Source of the DNA: Stictocephala bisonia
Lineage: Eukaryota > Arthropoda > Insecta > Hemiptera > Membracidae
NCBI GenBank assembly: GCA_035578905.1
Contig: JAQJVL010000031.1
Coordinates: forward strand, 935,501 to 999,500
DNA length: 64,000 bases
Reading direction: 5' to 3'
In this document: positions 1 to 13,227 of the stretch, piece by piece
Layout: each line of letters starts with the position of its first letter
Position numbering within the stretch: the first letter of the stretch is position 1
The notes under the pieces: generated by a model
Databases searched by the model: none
Seen by the model: the letters and a program-made list of their open reading frames with translations, nothing else
Told to the model about the DNA's origin: nothing
Position numbers and translations under genes: made by a program

Positions 1-2035
1 ACTGTGTGAATACTGACAAGTTGCGAAGAGACAAGAAATGTAATTCAGTGGATTATATGTCATCTATGTGTCAATTATTGACAGCCAACTGTTCGTTAAT
101 AATGGGATAAAACAATCAACACTTCACCTCCATCCTTTTTTTAATTTGCTTTAAAAGAAATCGTCAGAATATAATTCTGTGATTCAGATATAATAACAAT
201 ATTTGTTCTAACTATACTATTGTTACATTTAGGGTATTGTTACATATTGAACGGTATGTTTAAGTTATACGTATGTATATTTATTTTAGTTTTTTATATT
301 CTAAAGTAAAAACTGAGTTTCGAGTGTTCAATAGAAAGGAAAACATTCACTATGGAATGAATACCCCACCAAGTATTTATACAAGTACTAACTGTTTACT
401 CGTGCTTTGCTACTGTATTAACATACTAACAATAATGATTTAGTTTATTTTAAATGTAAAATTTCAATAAGCATCACTTTGATTTTTTCAAGTGTTTATT
501 TTATTAGTTGTTGTCCAACATCTGATGGTATCATAAGAATTAAAGTACTCCATTACACTATCGTTGAAACTTTAAGGCCACTATATTGGAGCCCTTGAGA
601 AGTCCTTGAGGAGTCCTTGGAGTCCTTGAGTTGAAAGTGAATCAAACCTTGCCAGAATCCTTCTCGGAAGTGAACTCTACAACTCCCCAAATCTTAATGG
701 CGATCCCATGAATACTTAAGTAATTCAAAGGACAAACACAAAAACATTCGTTTGTATATATATATATGTAACAATGTTTTTAAGTGCAGTAGTTACATTT
801 GTTTTTGAACAATTTGTAATTGTAATTATTGAGATACTGCAATTATCATGTTAATGTTATTCACTTTTAAATAAAATAAAAATAGTAAGAAAAAATTCGA
901 CGATATTTACGTTATTTGCAAAATAATTATATGTTTCATACCTTTCCAGTTAAAAAGAGCCCCATCCTCTTTTGTGCGGTAAGGCGCAGCAGACTACTCT
1001 GGTTGTGCGGTCAATCTAGCAGTCCCAAGGAGTTTGAAAGTTCCACAGTATGTCAGTTAATTGGTCTTTAGGCAGAAATATAAGCTTCTTGGCTATTTCA
1101 GCCCATACACTTGGAACCTTTAGATTCCTTTTTGCTTGTATTGTATTGCTTTAGATTGTAGCAGTACACTATCAAAAGGTACCTTCACAGACTAGGGTCA
1201 ATATCATTCTAGTGCCGGTGTCGAGTGATTACTTGTGACTGTAAAGTCTTACGTTCTGAACTGTGACAGTTCACAAACAATGGCAGAAATTGCATGAACA
1301 CTTACTAGTGTTTAGTGACAATAATAACTGTAAATAATAGTAACTTAGTTTGAATAGGAGTGGTAAAAGTAGAGTTTAGTAATTTATATTTATAAATATT
1401 TGTATTTTGTAATTTAATTAGAGTGCATCAATAAAATAAACAGTTAGTAACCTCAGAGTGGAATCCTCATAATATTTTTATGATCATGTTTCATGGTATC
1501 AACAGTAAATACTTTAGTTTTGCTTAAAGTTAAGTCTTGAGAACGTCATTATTTAGATTTTTCCTGAACTAACTTATAATTAAACAAATATTGAAATCTG
1601 CAGGCCCGTATTTAATTCCGTTATGAATTGGTACCAAAAACATATCTCGAGCTAGGATTAGATTTATTTTAAAGCTTACGAGCTTTATGGTAATATAAAT
1701 AACAAATGCATAATATTACATGGGAGCCACTCACCTAACCCTAAAAGAACCAACCATTGTGTATCGGTACAGTGTTTTTATTGATACATATAGCAGCCGA
1801 TTATGTTTACATAATAAAAACAGGCGTTAAACGATTCAATGCATTTATTCTGTTATTTTTTATTACCTGGACAGATTGAGGAATGCAGATTTATTTTCAT
1901 AAATGTGCGCTGTGAAAGTAATTTATTAAATTATATTGGAGATAGATTTTAAAAGAACTTTTATGACAAAAGAAAACTATTAACAATAGATCGATACAAA
2001 AATATATATAACAATGATTCTGTTGATTACAAAGT
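1..2035. other. AT-rich DNA, no gene recognised
   Basis: No open frame of note and no recognisable protein or RNA motif on either strand. The only local structure is a short run of near-identical words (AGTCCTTGAG and variants) around 590-640 and a few short TA runs. It could be intronic or intergenic. Confidence 0.5.
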
Positions 2036-2039
2036 CTTA

Positions 2040-2218
2040 GAGTGCAGGTGACCTACTATATTAATGCAATCACAGACCAACGCCGAAGGCAGAAATATTG
2101 CGAGTGCAGCGAGTGAGACTCACATCCAACAAGCGTTGCCGAGGCCGAAGGCTGAGGTGACGTGAGTTAGTGACTGACGACGGGGTTGGCACGTGATCTG
2201 TGCAGAGTTGTCTCCTAC
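2040..2218 (+). repeat. GC-rich dispersed repeat, copy A (Helitron-like 3' end?)
   Basis: A GC-rich island in AT-rich DNA, with words such as GCCGAGGCCGAAGGCTGAGG followed by GACGGGGTTGGCACG, a short inverted repeat (GCACG/TGTGC) and a terminal CTACT. Related copies lie at 24.05, 33.47, 37.26 (minus) and 57.35 kb (minus). The order of short hairpin, about ten bases, then CTRR-like end and T resembles a Helitron 3' terminus. That is inference, because no 5' TC end or Rep/helicase sequence is visible. This copy seems to hold two partial versions of the core in tandem. Confidence 0.55.
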
Positions 2219-2224
2219 TTATTG

Positions 2225-2655
2225 ATTAGAACTATTATTAAAAATTGTTCTTACTAATACGTTTAATGACTTACTGCTATTATTCAATGCATTAAAAATA
2301 AGTATATTGATGTAAACAGACAATGAATATATTAAACAGTTCATCAATTATTTTGAAACCGTCAGTAATTAAAACTTTAATTAAGAACAGTGGTTTTAGT
2401 TAATGCTTTTAGGTTCAATACTTGTTCATTATACGCCGAATTAAATTTTGTTCTGGAATAATAATTGAATTTGTTTCAAAATGAAATATTTTGATTCCAC
2501 GGATGAACGAATCATTAGGATTTTGGATTTTTTTTTTTGGATTTTTTGGATGAATTTTTTGATAGAAATTCAAAAATAAAGTTTTAAATTAAACATAATA
2601 GGAAAAATAACTATTGAGGGTGAAATGCAAAGGAATAATAACTTATTTATAACTA
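2225..2655. other. AT-rich spacer
   Basis: Only poly-T and ATTTTTTGGATT-type simple sequence near 2520-2560. No gene or structured element seen. Confidence 0.5.
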
Positions 2656-2659
2656 TAAC

Positions 2660-2980
2660 AATGTATTACAATATAAGCACAAAATGTACAAATATATTAC
2701 AATACAAGTAGAAATGCACAAATATTATGGTGAACCATGTCCACCTTCCTCAGACAAGAGGGAGTCACAAAAGAATGGAAAATGGTGTTCAACAACTCAA
2801 TTTATAGGCCTATAATTATATAAATTGAGTTGTTGAACACCATTTTCCATTCTTTTTTGAATCCTTCTGGTCTGGGAAAGGTGAGCGTGGTTCACCGAAA
2901 TCGACCACAATAATATTTGTGCATTTTGTACTTGTATTGTAATATATTTGTGCATTTTGTGCTTATATTGTAATAAATTT
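2660..2980. mobile_element. Foldback (palindromic) element
   Basis: The left arm (about 2663-2805) is repeated inverted as the right arm (about 2821-2975), around a short centre containing ATAGGCCTAT. The inner 35-40 bases of each arm are nearly perfect. The outer parts carry repeated words of the type TACAAATATATTACAATA and a CCTTCCTCAGA...AGGGAGTCAC block. The same outer motif and block occur at 43.24-43.58 kb, so this is a repeat family and not a chance hairpin. No coding capacity and no clear target-site duplication. Confidence 0.7.
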
Positions 2981-2989
2981 GTGTTGTGT

Positions 2990-4395
2990 GACGTTTACTT
3001 GTACTGTATATGTACCAACACGTATTACGCTCATTAAAAAACTAAATATAAAAACAAACACCACTGAATTTATGGTATATACTTTCACTGAATAATATAA
3101 GAGTACTGAAATATATTACTGAATAATTTTCAGTAATATATTTCACTGAATATATATTAATTATATATAAATTGAATCTATAAAAATTTATAAAAATAAT
3201 ATATAAATTAAAAAACAAATAATTTACTAAATATCTAGAAAACTGTACGGCTTTGGATCATGAAACTTGGCTCATATATTATTTACAAGCTCTAGATGCA
3301 AGCTTTGAGTAAGCTTAAATTATTTAAAACCAATCACAATTGTCACTCCTAATATAAATACAACGTAGGCTACTAAAACCATGCAACAACTTTCAATATT
3401 GATCCCTTGAAAAGAATTTGTTAGCAGTGTTTTGAAACTTAAAGAATCGCCTACCATTTTGGTTAGTGTAAATCGTTTGAGGTCGGATTTGCAGCATTGT
3501 ATTCTAATAATAAAGATCTTTAATTTGATATGCAACTCGACCTATGTTTCTATTAAAACGTTTCCTCCGACTCCTTGTGGACCGTCTCCCTGGATACCTG
3601 GTGGTCAACAAAATACGTGTTAAAATAGTTTTAAATGTCTTTAAACAACATGTAAAGTTTTGTAGCTCAATTCTTAGTGGTTAAAATAATAGTAAGCCAT
3701 CCTGAAACTTAATTAGCTCCGTGAAGTAATCGTCATCACGAGCCTAAGTGATGCGACTTTGGTGAAAACCTGATATAAATGTCAAGATAGCCATACAAAA
3801 CACTTCTGACCAGTTAATGTAAATTTTGTCTTTCAAAGAGCTAAAACAAGGTAAATAATAAATACCCGTAAAATCAGAGTCTTTGTTGCAATTAACTATA
3901 TTTATGATAGAGATTAATATAGTGTGACGTCACATTAGAGGTTATTTTGTCACAATATGAGCACGAAACGTGGAAAAACAACAAAATTATATGAGTGAGT
4001 GACGCGTACAACAAGCAAAGCGTGCAGCAGTACTCTATAGTCTGATTTAATTTATTATCTGAATGATTGCTATATTAAGGTATGTGGTAGAGAAGACTAT
4101 CTAGTTATTACCTCGCTTTAAAAATAAAGTATTTTTTAATTTCATAACGAAATCAGCATATTCTTCATAACATATGCCATTATTAACAATAATGGCTCAC
4201 TTTTATAAAACTGTTACAATATCTTTCTTTGACTGATCATAAGCGTTTTGTATAGTGAACGTGGCATTAATATCAGGTTTAGTTATATTTTAATATCATA
4301 TTTTTTTCATAAAATTCTTATTTATGTGATCTTAATTCAAACTTAAAAAACAAGTATAAAAAAACCAACAACGTAATTTTTAATTATTTTAATAA
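2990..4395. other. AT-rich DNA with one small unexplained ORF
   Basis: A small palindrome lies near 3104-3150 (TACTGAAATATATTACTGAA against its inverse). On the minus strand 3320-3454 encodes a short frame ending in a hydrophobic stretch (CCMVLVAYVVFILGVTIVIG), with no family recognised. Nothing else supports a gene. Confidence 0.4.
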
Positions 4396-4399
4396 CTAA

Positions 4400-4490
4400 G
4401 GCATCTTGCTAGCTTAGTGGTTAGCACCTGTCTGCTTCATGCTGAGTGTTACGGGTTCAAAGCACGGGAGGTCCACTAACAATTTGCTTG
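4400..4490 (+). repeat. tRNA-derived SINE-like fragment
   Basis: A box A-like TAGCTTAGTGGTTAGC (4410-4425) is followed about 28 bases later by a box B-like GGGTTCAAAGC (4453-4463), the spacing expected of an internal RNA polymerase III promoter. The head differs from the 5.58-kb SINE family, so it is a second tRNA-derived lineage or a decayed tRNA pseudogene. It does not fold into an intact tRNA by eye. Confidence 0.5.
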
Positions 4491-4494
4491 ATGG

Positions 4495-5570
4495 GTTTGG
4501 ACCGTTATTCCATAACAACGTTTGTAGAATAAAATAAAATTGCCATTGGCGTAAATAGACTAAACAAAATCTATGTAAATATATTTTCATATATTAATTG
4601 TCATATGTGAGATATGGGGTACCTGGACACATACATAGCAGCCTGAGACCATTCACTGCCATTAAACCATAAGCCAGATTTAATTTTAAACTAGAGCATA
4701 AATGAATTAATATACAATGGCTTAACTACTTGATATTTCAAGGGCTAGCTCGGACTAGGTCAGACCCTAAAACTCATCGTGCAGGTAATCAATTATGATA
4801 CTAAGTTTCAAGAGAAATTCTATTACAGGAATTTCTTTATTACATTAAGTATTAACTGATTATTCAACTGAATTAAAGAAGCTAAGAGCATTCCCTAGCT
4901 AGATTGGATGGGATTGATGGCCTTAACTACGTAAAAAACAGTTGGTTTCTGATTAGTGAGTACAGAATATAAATAGAGAGGACATGGCTTATTTACACCT
5001 TGTGCATTAGATGTCTGTCATAATCTACCATCTTAGTCCGCGACTCGGGCGGAAACAGTGTTCCGGCCTTACACTTGTAGCAATGTTCTCCCAGTGAAAA
5101 CACCAACATTTAATACAATTATTGTGAAGTTAAGATTTTCAAACTTAACAAGTTAAGATTAAAACTTAGTTGGACACTTTCATCGAAAAACCACTTAAAA
5201 AGGTGTCATACATCACTTATAATTATTAAGTAAAAAAAAAAAAAAACAAATTATGAAGTTTTTAATTTGACAAGAAAAGGTTAGTCGGTTTTAACTTTTT
5301 TATTCTTTGGTCAGAGAAATTTGATCAGTGGCAAAGTTGTAGGGGAGATATTAAATTTCACATACAAAAATATTAAAAATATATAATCGTGCTCTTTGAC
5401 CCATCAGGATGGTGTACATATTGCAGAAAAGCGTAGACGTGTTTGCAGTCCCTATTGTGCCGCAGGTCTCAGTGAGCACGTAAACCTTTAACTTGTACAC
5501 GGCTCATTTATTTATAATAATATAACTTTTTTAAATATTATTTACGAATTGCTCTTGTCTAATTTAAATG
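4495..5570. other. AT-rich spacer
   Basis: No coding motif. A short A14-type run occurs near 5233 and a GC-richer patch near 5035-5080 is unexplained. Confidence 0.45.
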
Positions 5571-5579
5571 CTAATGTTT

Positions 5580-5730
5580 GCCGGCGTGGTGGCTCAGTGT
5601 CTAAGGCTTCGGACTGTGGAGGGCAAGTTCCAAGGTTCGAATCCCCACTGAGCCAACGGTCAGCACTTAACTCGTTGAATAAAGTTGACACACAGGCCTG
5701 TAGGCCCATGTTAAAAAAATAAAGAGTCTC
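5580..5730 (+). repeat. tRNA-derived SINE, best copy (family S1)
   Basis: Box A TGGCTCAGTGTCTAAGG lies at 5590-5606 and box B GGTTCGAATCC at 5634-5644, a good match to tRNA-type pol III promoters. A tRNA-unrelated tail follows with GTTGAATAAAGTTGACAC and AGGCCTGTAGGCCC, ending A-rich. The word AATGTTT flanks it on both sides (5573-5579 and 5731-5737), a plausible target-site duplication. Three more copies lie in this window (15.89, 25.19 minus, 58.78 kb). Mobilisation would depend on a partner LINE in trans. Confidence 0.85.
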
Positions 5731-5739
5731 AATGTTTAC

Positions 5740-7225
5740 TTACAATTTTAAATGTTTCGGAAGTATATTCAAACTTCAAACAATATTGCACAAGTCGACG
5801 TATATTTTTTTCTTTTGATCTAATTTTTACTGTGATTTTCAACAAATACGTGATAATTAATATTTGGTGAATAAATTAATAAAGAATAAAACTAATTTAA
5901 TGTAATTGTAGTTTAATCAAATAATCACTGCACTATTATTAAATAGTATACATTTTCTCTACGGTGTATAGAACATATACCACATTTATATTTCTAACTT
6001 CTTTTTTATTAGATAAATAATTTTATTTACAGTATATTGCCGAAAGGTAACATTACATTTTATATTTTGTAGTCGTTAATTTACCAATAAGAAAATATAT
6101 CATTTCTCAGAAGTGTACGGCAACTTTATCAACAATTGCCCCTTAAATTAATTACACCATTGATTTCCTTAATTGGTAAAACAAGAGGAAAATAAAAATA
6201 TCTAAATACACCATGTGCTATAACATGAGGAATTTACTGTTCACAAATAATCCCACATATGTCGTTATTACAAATGTGGTAAGACTTTTATCTAACGGCC
6301 AATAGGTTTATAAAGATTGTCATATTTACTTACTAACCTGAAAACAAAATAGTTTTATTAAGAAACTGTCTTAATTTAGATTTATGTAGTCTCTTATACA
6401 CATTTTTGGTTAATTTCTTTAGCCTAATAGAGACGTAACTATTGAAAAACGATTTCATCAGATAAGTTTTGTAATTATTTCCTGATTCTTGCACAGTTAT
6501 AAATACATATCATGTAAAATAGAGCGAGCCTATATTATTTTACAAGATATATGCCAATGTACGCAAAGATAATTTATTTTCTAAATTAACCTCCAGTTAC
6601 AATGTTAATGTTGGTTAAGTACACAGATACAGTTTGGACGAACACATGTATTGAAAACCAAACAGAATAATTATACATTTTTGAATTACTATATATCAAT
6701 ATATTTGAATTGTTTAGCACCTCATCGACTACTTGAGGTGTAATAAGGAATGTATCTGTCCAAATGTAATGTCCAGGAATGTATATCTACTGAAAAAAAA
6801 GACAATGTAACCAATTATTCCAAATATTTTTTATTTAAAAACATTATTCTCTGCCTAAACATAAATAATACAAAATAATTAATAAATAAACATTTTATCA
6901 TGTGTGATTAAGTTGTTTTTACATATGGAAATACATCCCCTAGCCACTCTTTCTCTTACTACAACACCTAGGCAAGTTAAAAAAACATAAAAGTAAAGTA
7001 TTTACAAGACTGTATTTACAACACTGAGATATTAAAGACTAAATTAAAAAGCATTTAAAAGTCCTGTTTCTGTAGAGACGATTAAAAAGAATTCCTTAAG
7101 AGGCGTACAACTGAGCCCGTTGGAACAGTGAGTACATTCTGATCTCACCACGTGAGAACAACCATCAAGGCGTGCCGTGGGAATGTGCCTGGATCGGCTT
7201 CTAATTTAATAGTATTTGAACAGTA
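5740..7225. other. AT-rich DNA, no gene recognised
   Basis: No long open frame and no known motif. A less AT-rich patch at about 7080-7200 is not matched elsewhere in the window. Confidence 0.45.
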
Positions 7226-7229
7226 TGTA

Positions 7230-7623
7230 TATTAAAGTTAATTCATAAGATAATTATATCTTAAGCGATTTTTACAAATGAGGTATCATTGGAAAGCAAA
7301 AGTTGAAAAACTTTTTATATAAAATCAGGTACACAATTTGTATAAAATCAGTGGTTTCTTAGATATTTGTTAAAATGAAAATAATATGGAAGCCATTTTG
7401 AAAACAATAAAGATAAGCAACAAAACTTGTTTAAATACTACTTTCTAACATGAACCTATCAACCGAGTTTTTTGATAATCGTAACGATGTTTATGGAAAA
7501 ACAAAATGGCGTCTAGCTGCTAATTAAAGCGGACATTGAAAAATATTTTTCTTCAATTTAGCTTAGAATCACACATAGAATCTGAAAATGCACATCAAGG
7601 CCAACCCTTGTGTAACACCCTGT
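7230..7623. mobile_element. Possible decayed palindromic MITE
   Basis: The right end CACCCTG (7617-7623) followed by TA matches the terminus style of the 26.94-kb and 50.03-kb elements. Internally, GCCATTTTGAAAACA (about 7392) is inverted as AAAACAAAATGGC (about 7500), suggesting a foldback. No matching left terminus is visible, so it is truncated, diverged or spurious. Confidence 0.3.
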
Positions 7624-7852
7624 ATAGAGAAGATTACGAAGAAAATATTGTTTTTATTACATTTTGTCAATCCTATGTATAAAAGTACGTGTGAAGTTGA
7701 TCGTATTCTTCAGTTTAGATAAATCCTGCATTTGAAAGTACAGAGTTGATTTCGTAAATGAAACTAGTACTAGATATAGAATTGCCACATCATTTATTAT
7801 GTTAATTATTATATTATATTATATTACGGTATATTATATTGCCACATCATTG

Positions 7853-7892
7853 AATACCCTGTACGTGTATGGGTGGATGGGTGGTTAACAAT
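7853..7892 (+). repeat. Single unit of the 36-bp satellite
   Basis: The stretch TACCCTGTACGTGTATGGG plus GGATGGGTGG matches the consensus of the array at 28.2 kb (TACCACTGTACGTGTATGGG followed by G-rich triplets). Isolated solo unit. Confidence 0.5.
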
Positions 7893-7894
7893 TA

Positions 7895-8830
7895 AAGAGT
7901 ACGCAGAATTTGATAAATTTAGATTGCATTTTATATTTGACGGCTTGGGCTATACAAATCTTAAAGAAACCCGTCTGAACGCTCAGTGCACGACTAATTC
8001 GCTGTTGTCACACTAAACTAATGAGCCTAAAGGTGTCTTGTTCGTTTCTAAATCATTGGCCAATAAGGAAACTTAAGTAACATAAATAGACATCTACAAA
8101 TCATTTTTATATAGTAGTACCTAAATAATAATAATACATGTTTCACATTATACTGCATATTTTAGGAGATAAATGTTTTAAAATCGTCTAAAACACATTT
8201 ACTGGTTTTGTGACTGTTGTCGATAATGTTTTCTAAAACATCATGTTTCTAAAAATTACCGCAAATGAAGGGTATTTAATCATGTCATTGATAATACACA
8301 GCCGGCCATATTGAAAATATGAACGAGTGCCATAAGAAATCCTCTACTTGACAATCACTTTATGAAGTTGATAAGCAATAAGTAGAACGATGGCCATTTT
8401 CTCAAAATTTCATTTACTATCGGCGTGGAAATATTTAAACAGCTATTATGGCAGTTTTATACGTTTTTATCAATGAGATTTCAATCTGTCAGAAATGTCA
8501 ATTCGGTGTCTTGATAAAAAAGTGGATTAATGAAATGGCTTAAAAAGTATGCTTAATTTATTATGCATTCAAACCTGTAATCAATTACGCGATTGGACAG
8601 CTCTTAAACCTTTTGAGGTTATGTTTACTTTGTTAACAATTATAACAAATTAATATTGATAACAAATTAGTTGTTTACAGATTTTTCTTGTATAATAATA
8701 TAGTTAAATAATTAAAACGTATAATATTACTGTAAACGGAAATAATTGAACTGTATTTTATGGTGATGGTTAGATAGGAACTTCGGCTGTTTTTAGTGCA
8801 TCAATTAGGGTTTCAACTGACTGTTTAATA
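7895..8830. other. AT-rich spacer
   Basis: No supported feature seen on either strand. Confidence 0.45.
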
Positions 8831-8834
8831 GATG

Positions 8835-9010
8835 AATAGCGTCCCGAGAGAGATAACAATAGCTGGACCAGCTACATCCAATATTGACCCTTAGGAACTG
8901 TGCAATATCCAATATTGGAGGGTGATGATACTATGTAAAGTTTGGTCCGACAATACTTAAGTGATTGTACAACTGGAAAGACAAATAACCAATATCTTAG
9001 GATCATGCTA
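8835..9010 (-). repeat. Dispersed repeat R1, partial copy
   Basis: Shares in order the blocks GAGAGATAACAATAGCTGGA, CCAATATTGACCC, GTGATTGTACAACTGGAAA and a terminal AATATCTTAGG with 52.2-52.4 kb. The inverse is at 31.09-31.26 kb. It is a shorter copy of that family and non-coding. Confidence 0.65.
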
Positions 9011-9014
9011 TACC

Positions 9015-10655
<1,641 letters not shown>

Positions 10656-10659
10656 GCAA

Positions 10660-11420
10660 GGATATACAAGGGAATGTAAAATCTCTTGCACTTTTCAATA
10701 TCGTTCTTGAAGAAGCGCTCAAGGAACTTGTGAAACCAAACTGTGGTATAACGATGGGAGAAAAAATAATCACACTTGCCTTCACCGATGATGTTCTGTT
10801 ATTAACAGGGACTAAGAAGGATTGAATATAATGATTAGAAGTTTAATAAAATAAACTGGTCTAATAATAAAAACACAACTAGGAAGTATTTGAAAGATTG
10901 ATGTGAGAATGGAGCAGTAACAGTACTGGACTTTGAACAAGTCGGTTCTTTTACATTTTTAGAAATCACTGTTACGTCGTAATGTAATAAAAAATTTTTA
11001 ATTAATAAAATAATAAACCTCACTATCAGACGTATGATTGTATTAAACAGCATATTAAATGAAATAATACTTTCTCACCGAACTAAATTGAACCAGTGAT
11101 TTACTGATCGTGATGCTGGTCGTACAACCGGTTTGACCACCAGCACATAGAAGTGCTCGAAGGAATTGACTATGTTGAGTAGCTTTCGCATAGGAGTGGG
11201 AAAAAGAAAATACTGGAAATTTTAATGAGGAATGGCAAATGATTGCGTCATGTGATTACGGAGTCGAAGTTCAAACTATGGATCGAAATTAAAACTATAG
11301 TTAATGAGTGTCCATTTCGTTCTTTACAGGGGGCATTGGCTGGTTTTCATTAAATCGGAGAAGAAGTGTTGAATGGTTAAGAAACTTGGATTTAACTTTG
11401 TAATGTAAGATTAATATTTA
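10660..11420 (+). pseudogene. RTE-like non-LTR retrotransposon remnant (RT and C-terminus)
   Basis: Translation of 10,660-10,830 gives QGN followed by ALFNIVLEEAL, then about 20 residues later LAFTDDVLLLTG. This is the RT pattern QGD-x-LSP-LFN and the catalytic F/Y-A-D-D box, here with Ala changed to Thr. About 45 codons downstream, after stops, FEQVGSFTFL resembles the F-x-YLGS block. Near 11,200, RKY and LRHVITES resemble the C-terminal GHVxR segment of RTE-type elements. Multiple stops and frameshifts show it is dead. Clade assignment is by motif resemblance only. Confidence 0.7.
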
Positions 11421-11689
11421 ATTACTTAGACAAGAATGCATTGTGCTGTAGATTATGTTTTATTTTATTATTTTTATGTGTTTAATTTTTTAAATATTTT
11501 ATTAGTTTGGTGACTGGCTATGGAAGCCATACTAAACCATAGTACAAATACAAGTACCATACTGAAATAAAAGTGTTAAAAAAGTAGACTTGTCCTTTAT
11601 GAATCCACAACCTGGATTATAGAAAAAACTCATCACTTTAGAGAACTATACATTACGTTTGGACCAATTTATTTAAGGAGGTTACAATT

Positions 11690-12000
11690 GTAGAAGAAAG
11701 CACAGTCAGAAAATAGAGAACTGTTCTAAGAGCCTCCCGTAATTGTAGAATTAAAAAGCAAGAGACAAAGGTTGACTGGCTGCGTCATCAGAAGAAACGA
11801 ATCGCAAAATAATTAGGAGGGTCCTTATTAGGAGAAGGACACAAGGCAGGCCAAACTATCGATGGAAAGACCAGGTTTTTAAAGACTCATAATAACAGTT
11901 AAAGATGCAAAGGACATAAGTCAGTGGAGTCAATATGTTGGTGAAGACAAGTACTATCTTGTGTACTTGGAAGGACCATGGAAGGAAGTAGGTTGGTAAA
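11690..12000 (+). pseudogene. RTE-like C-terminal fragment
   Basis: Reading frames across 11,755-11,980 give RLTGCVIRR, then RTQGRPNYRWKDQV and, after a frame change, DAKDISQW. This matches the common C-terminal pattern GRPRxRWxDxV...D of RTE-like and related elements. Stops interrupt it. It lies downstream of the preceding remnant on the same strand and may be part of the same insertion or a second copy. Confidence 0.6.
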
Positions 12001-12004
12001 ACAA

Positions 12005-12860
12005 ATTAATTGAAGAAAACTAACGCTAGTAACTAAAACAGGCCACAATATCCAACTGTTGTAGTAATTAACAAATTTGTAAATAACAATAGACAATAGG
12101 CTATTTATTCGATGAACAATGTATCTAGGCTCATGGCACTAATTTTAAAATGTACCATTGTTCATTAACCTGTTCCCACAATGCCAGTTAGTTCATACCT
12201 GCATTGATTGTACAGTTCCGTAGTGAATATATTGTTGAGAACTGCCCAGGTTAAAGTGCTCTCAACTTTAACTTTACCCGATAAAAAAAGACATCCTTTA
12301 ACTTTTTTCTGGTAGTTGGGCACCATTAAGGCTGTTTCTTCAGGGTTTGTGTATTAGTAGATGATGTTTGTCCCTTAGCATGATCTAAATAGATAAGTTA
12401 GTTAGCAATTAAGTAGGAAAGTGAATGAATGAATTATTATCTTTAGACCACTGTTTCTACATTTCTTAGTATTACATACCATATTCTCACAGACAATATG
12501 TGATGGCGTCTAGCTTCATATGTGTATTGAGAATTGCCTAAAACCCCGTTGAAGGTGGTCGTCTATGGAAACTTACTGGCGGAGAGGAGAATGATTTTCA
12601 CTACTAACGTTCATTTATTTATGAACTGCACACATGGAAACTCACACGCTATTTAAGTAACATATACTCACATATTTTGAATATTTTTTTTTAAAGAATG
12701 GTTATAAAGTCCCTTTCCCCCACTTTTTCTCTACAATTTGCATTTACAGTTTTTTTAAAGCATTTTCATTCATTTTAGGTAGATGTTCTGGCTTATTAAG
12801 TATTATGTAACATTTAGAGTAACCTGAGTTCCAAAATATAGGAGTAAAGTTTCGAATCCC
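12005..12860. other. AT-rich DNA with one shared repeat fragment
   Basis: At 12,501-12,560 the words GTGATGGCGTC, ATGTGTATT and CCCCGTTGAAGGTGGTC occur in the same order as at 41,791-41,870, marking a dispersed repeat of unknown class. The rest is unassigned. Confidence 0.45.
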
Positions 12861-12861
12861 T

Positions 12862-13160
12862 TGTGAGAAGACAGTCAAGCTACATGTCTATTAACATCTC
12901 CTTTTCGTCCTAAAATACAGTGGTGTATTTAAAATTGAAAAGAGTTCTACCGTTTCCAAGATAGTAGATTAAACATGTAGAAGTCGACTTAAAATTTGTA
13001 ATTAGAAGACAGTCATGTGATATGTCAATTAAACATGTAGAAGTCGACTTAAAATTTGTAATTAGAAGACAGTCATGCAACATGTCAATTAAATTTACCT
13101 TTTCACCTTGAAAACAATGGTGCATTTTAAATTGAAAAGGGTCGTACTGTTTCTAATGTG
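12862..13160 (+). repeat. 140-bp satellite, direct block
   Basis: Two units with shared blocks: AGAAGACAGTC, a ...TGTCTATTAA or TGTCAATTAA block, CAGTGGTGTATTTAAAATTG, and a GTACCGTTTCC-type block. Between them a 60-bp segment carrying ATGTAGAAGTCGACTTAAAA is exactly duplicated in tandem (12,971-13,030 and 13,031-13,090, a few mismatches). The block is repeated in inverse orientation at 13,228-13,467. Confidence 0.8.
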
Positions 13161-13227
13161 AGAAATATTCAAAGTCATTTATACAAAATATAGTAAAATG
13201 TCACACTGAACGACTAGAAAAAACTAA

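Noticed and set aside
5580..5730. Functional tRNA gene
   Set aside because: Box A and B are present, but acceptor stems do not pair and a SINE tail with target duplication follows.
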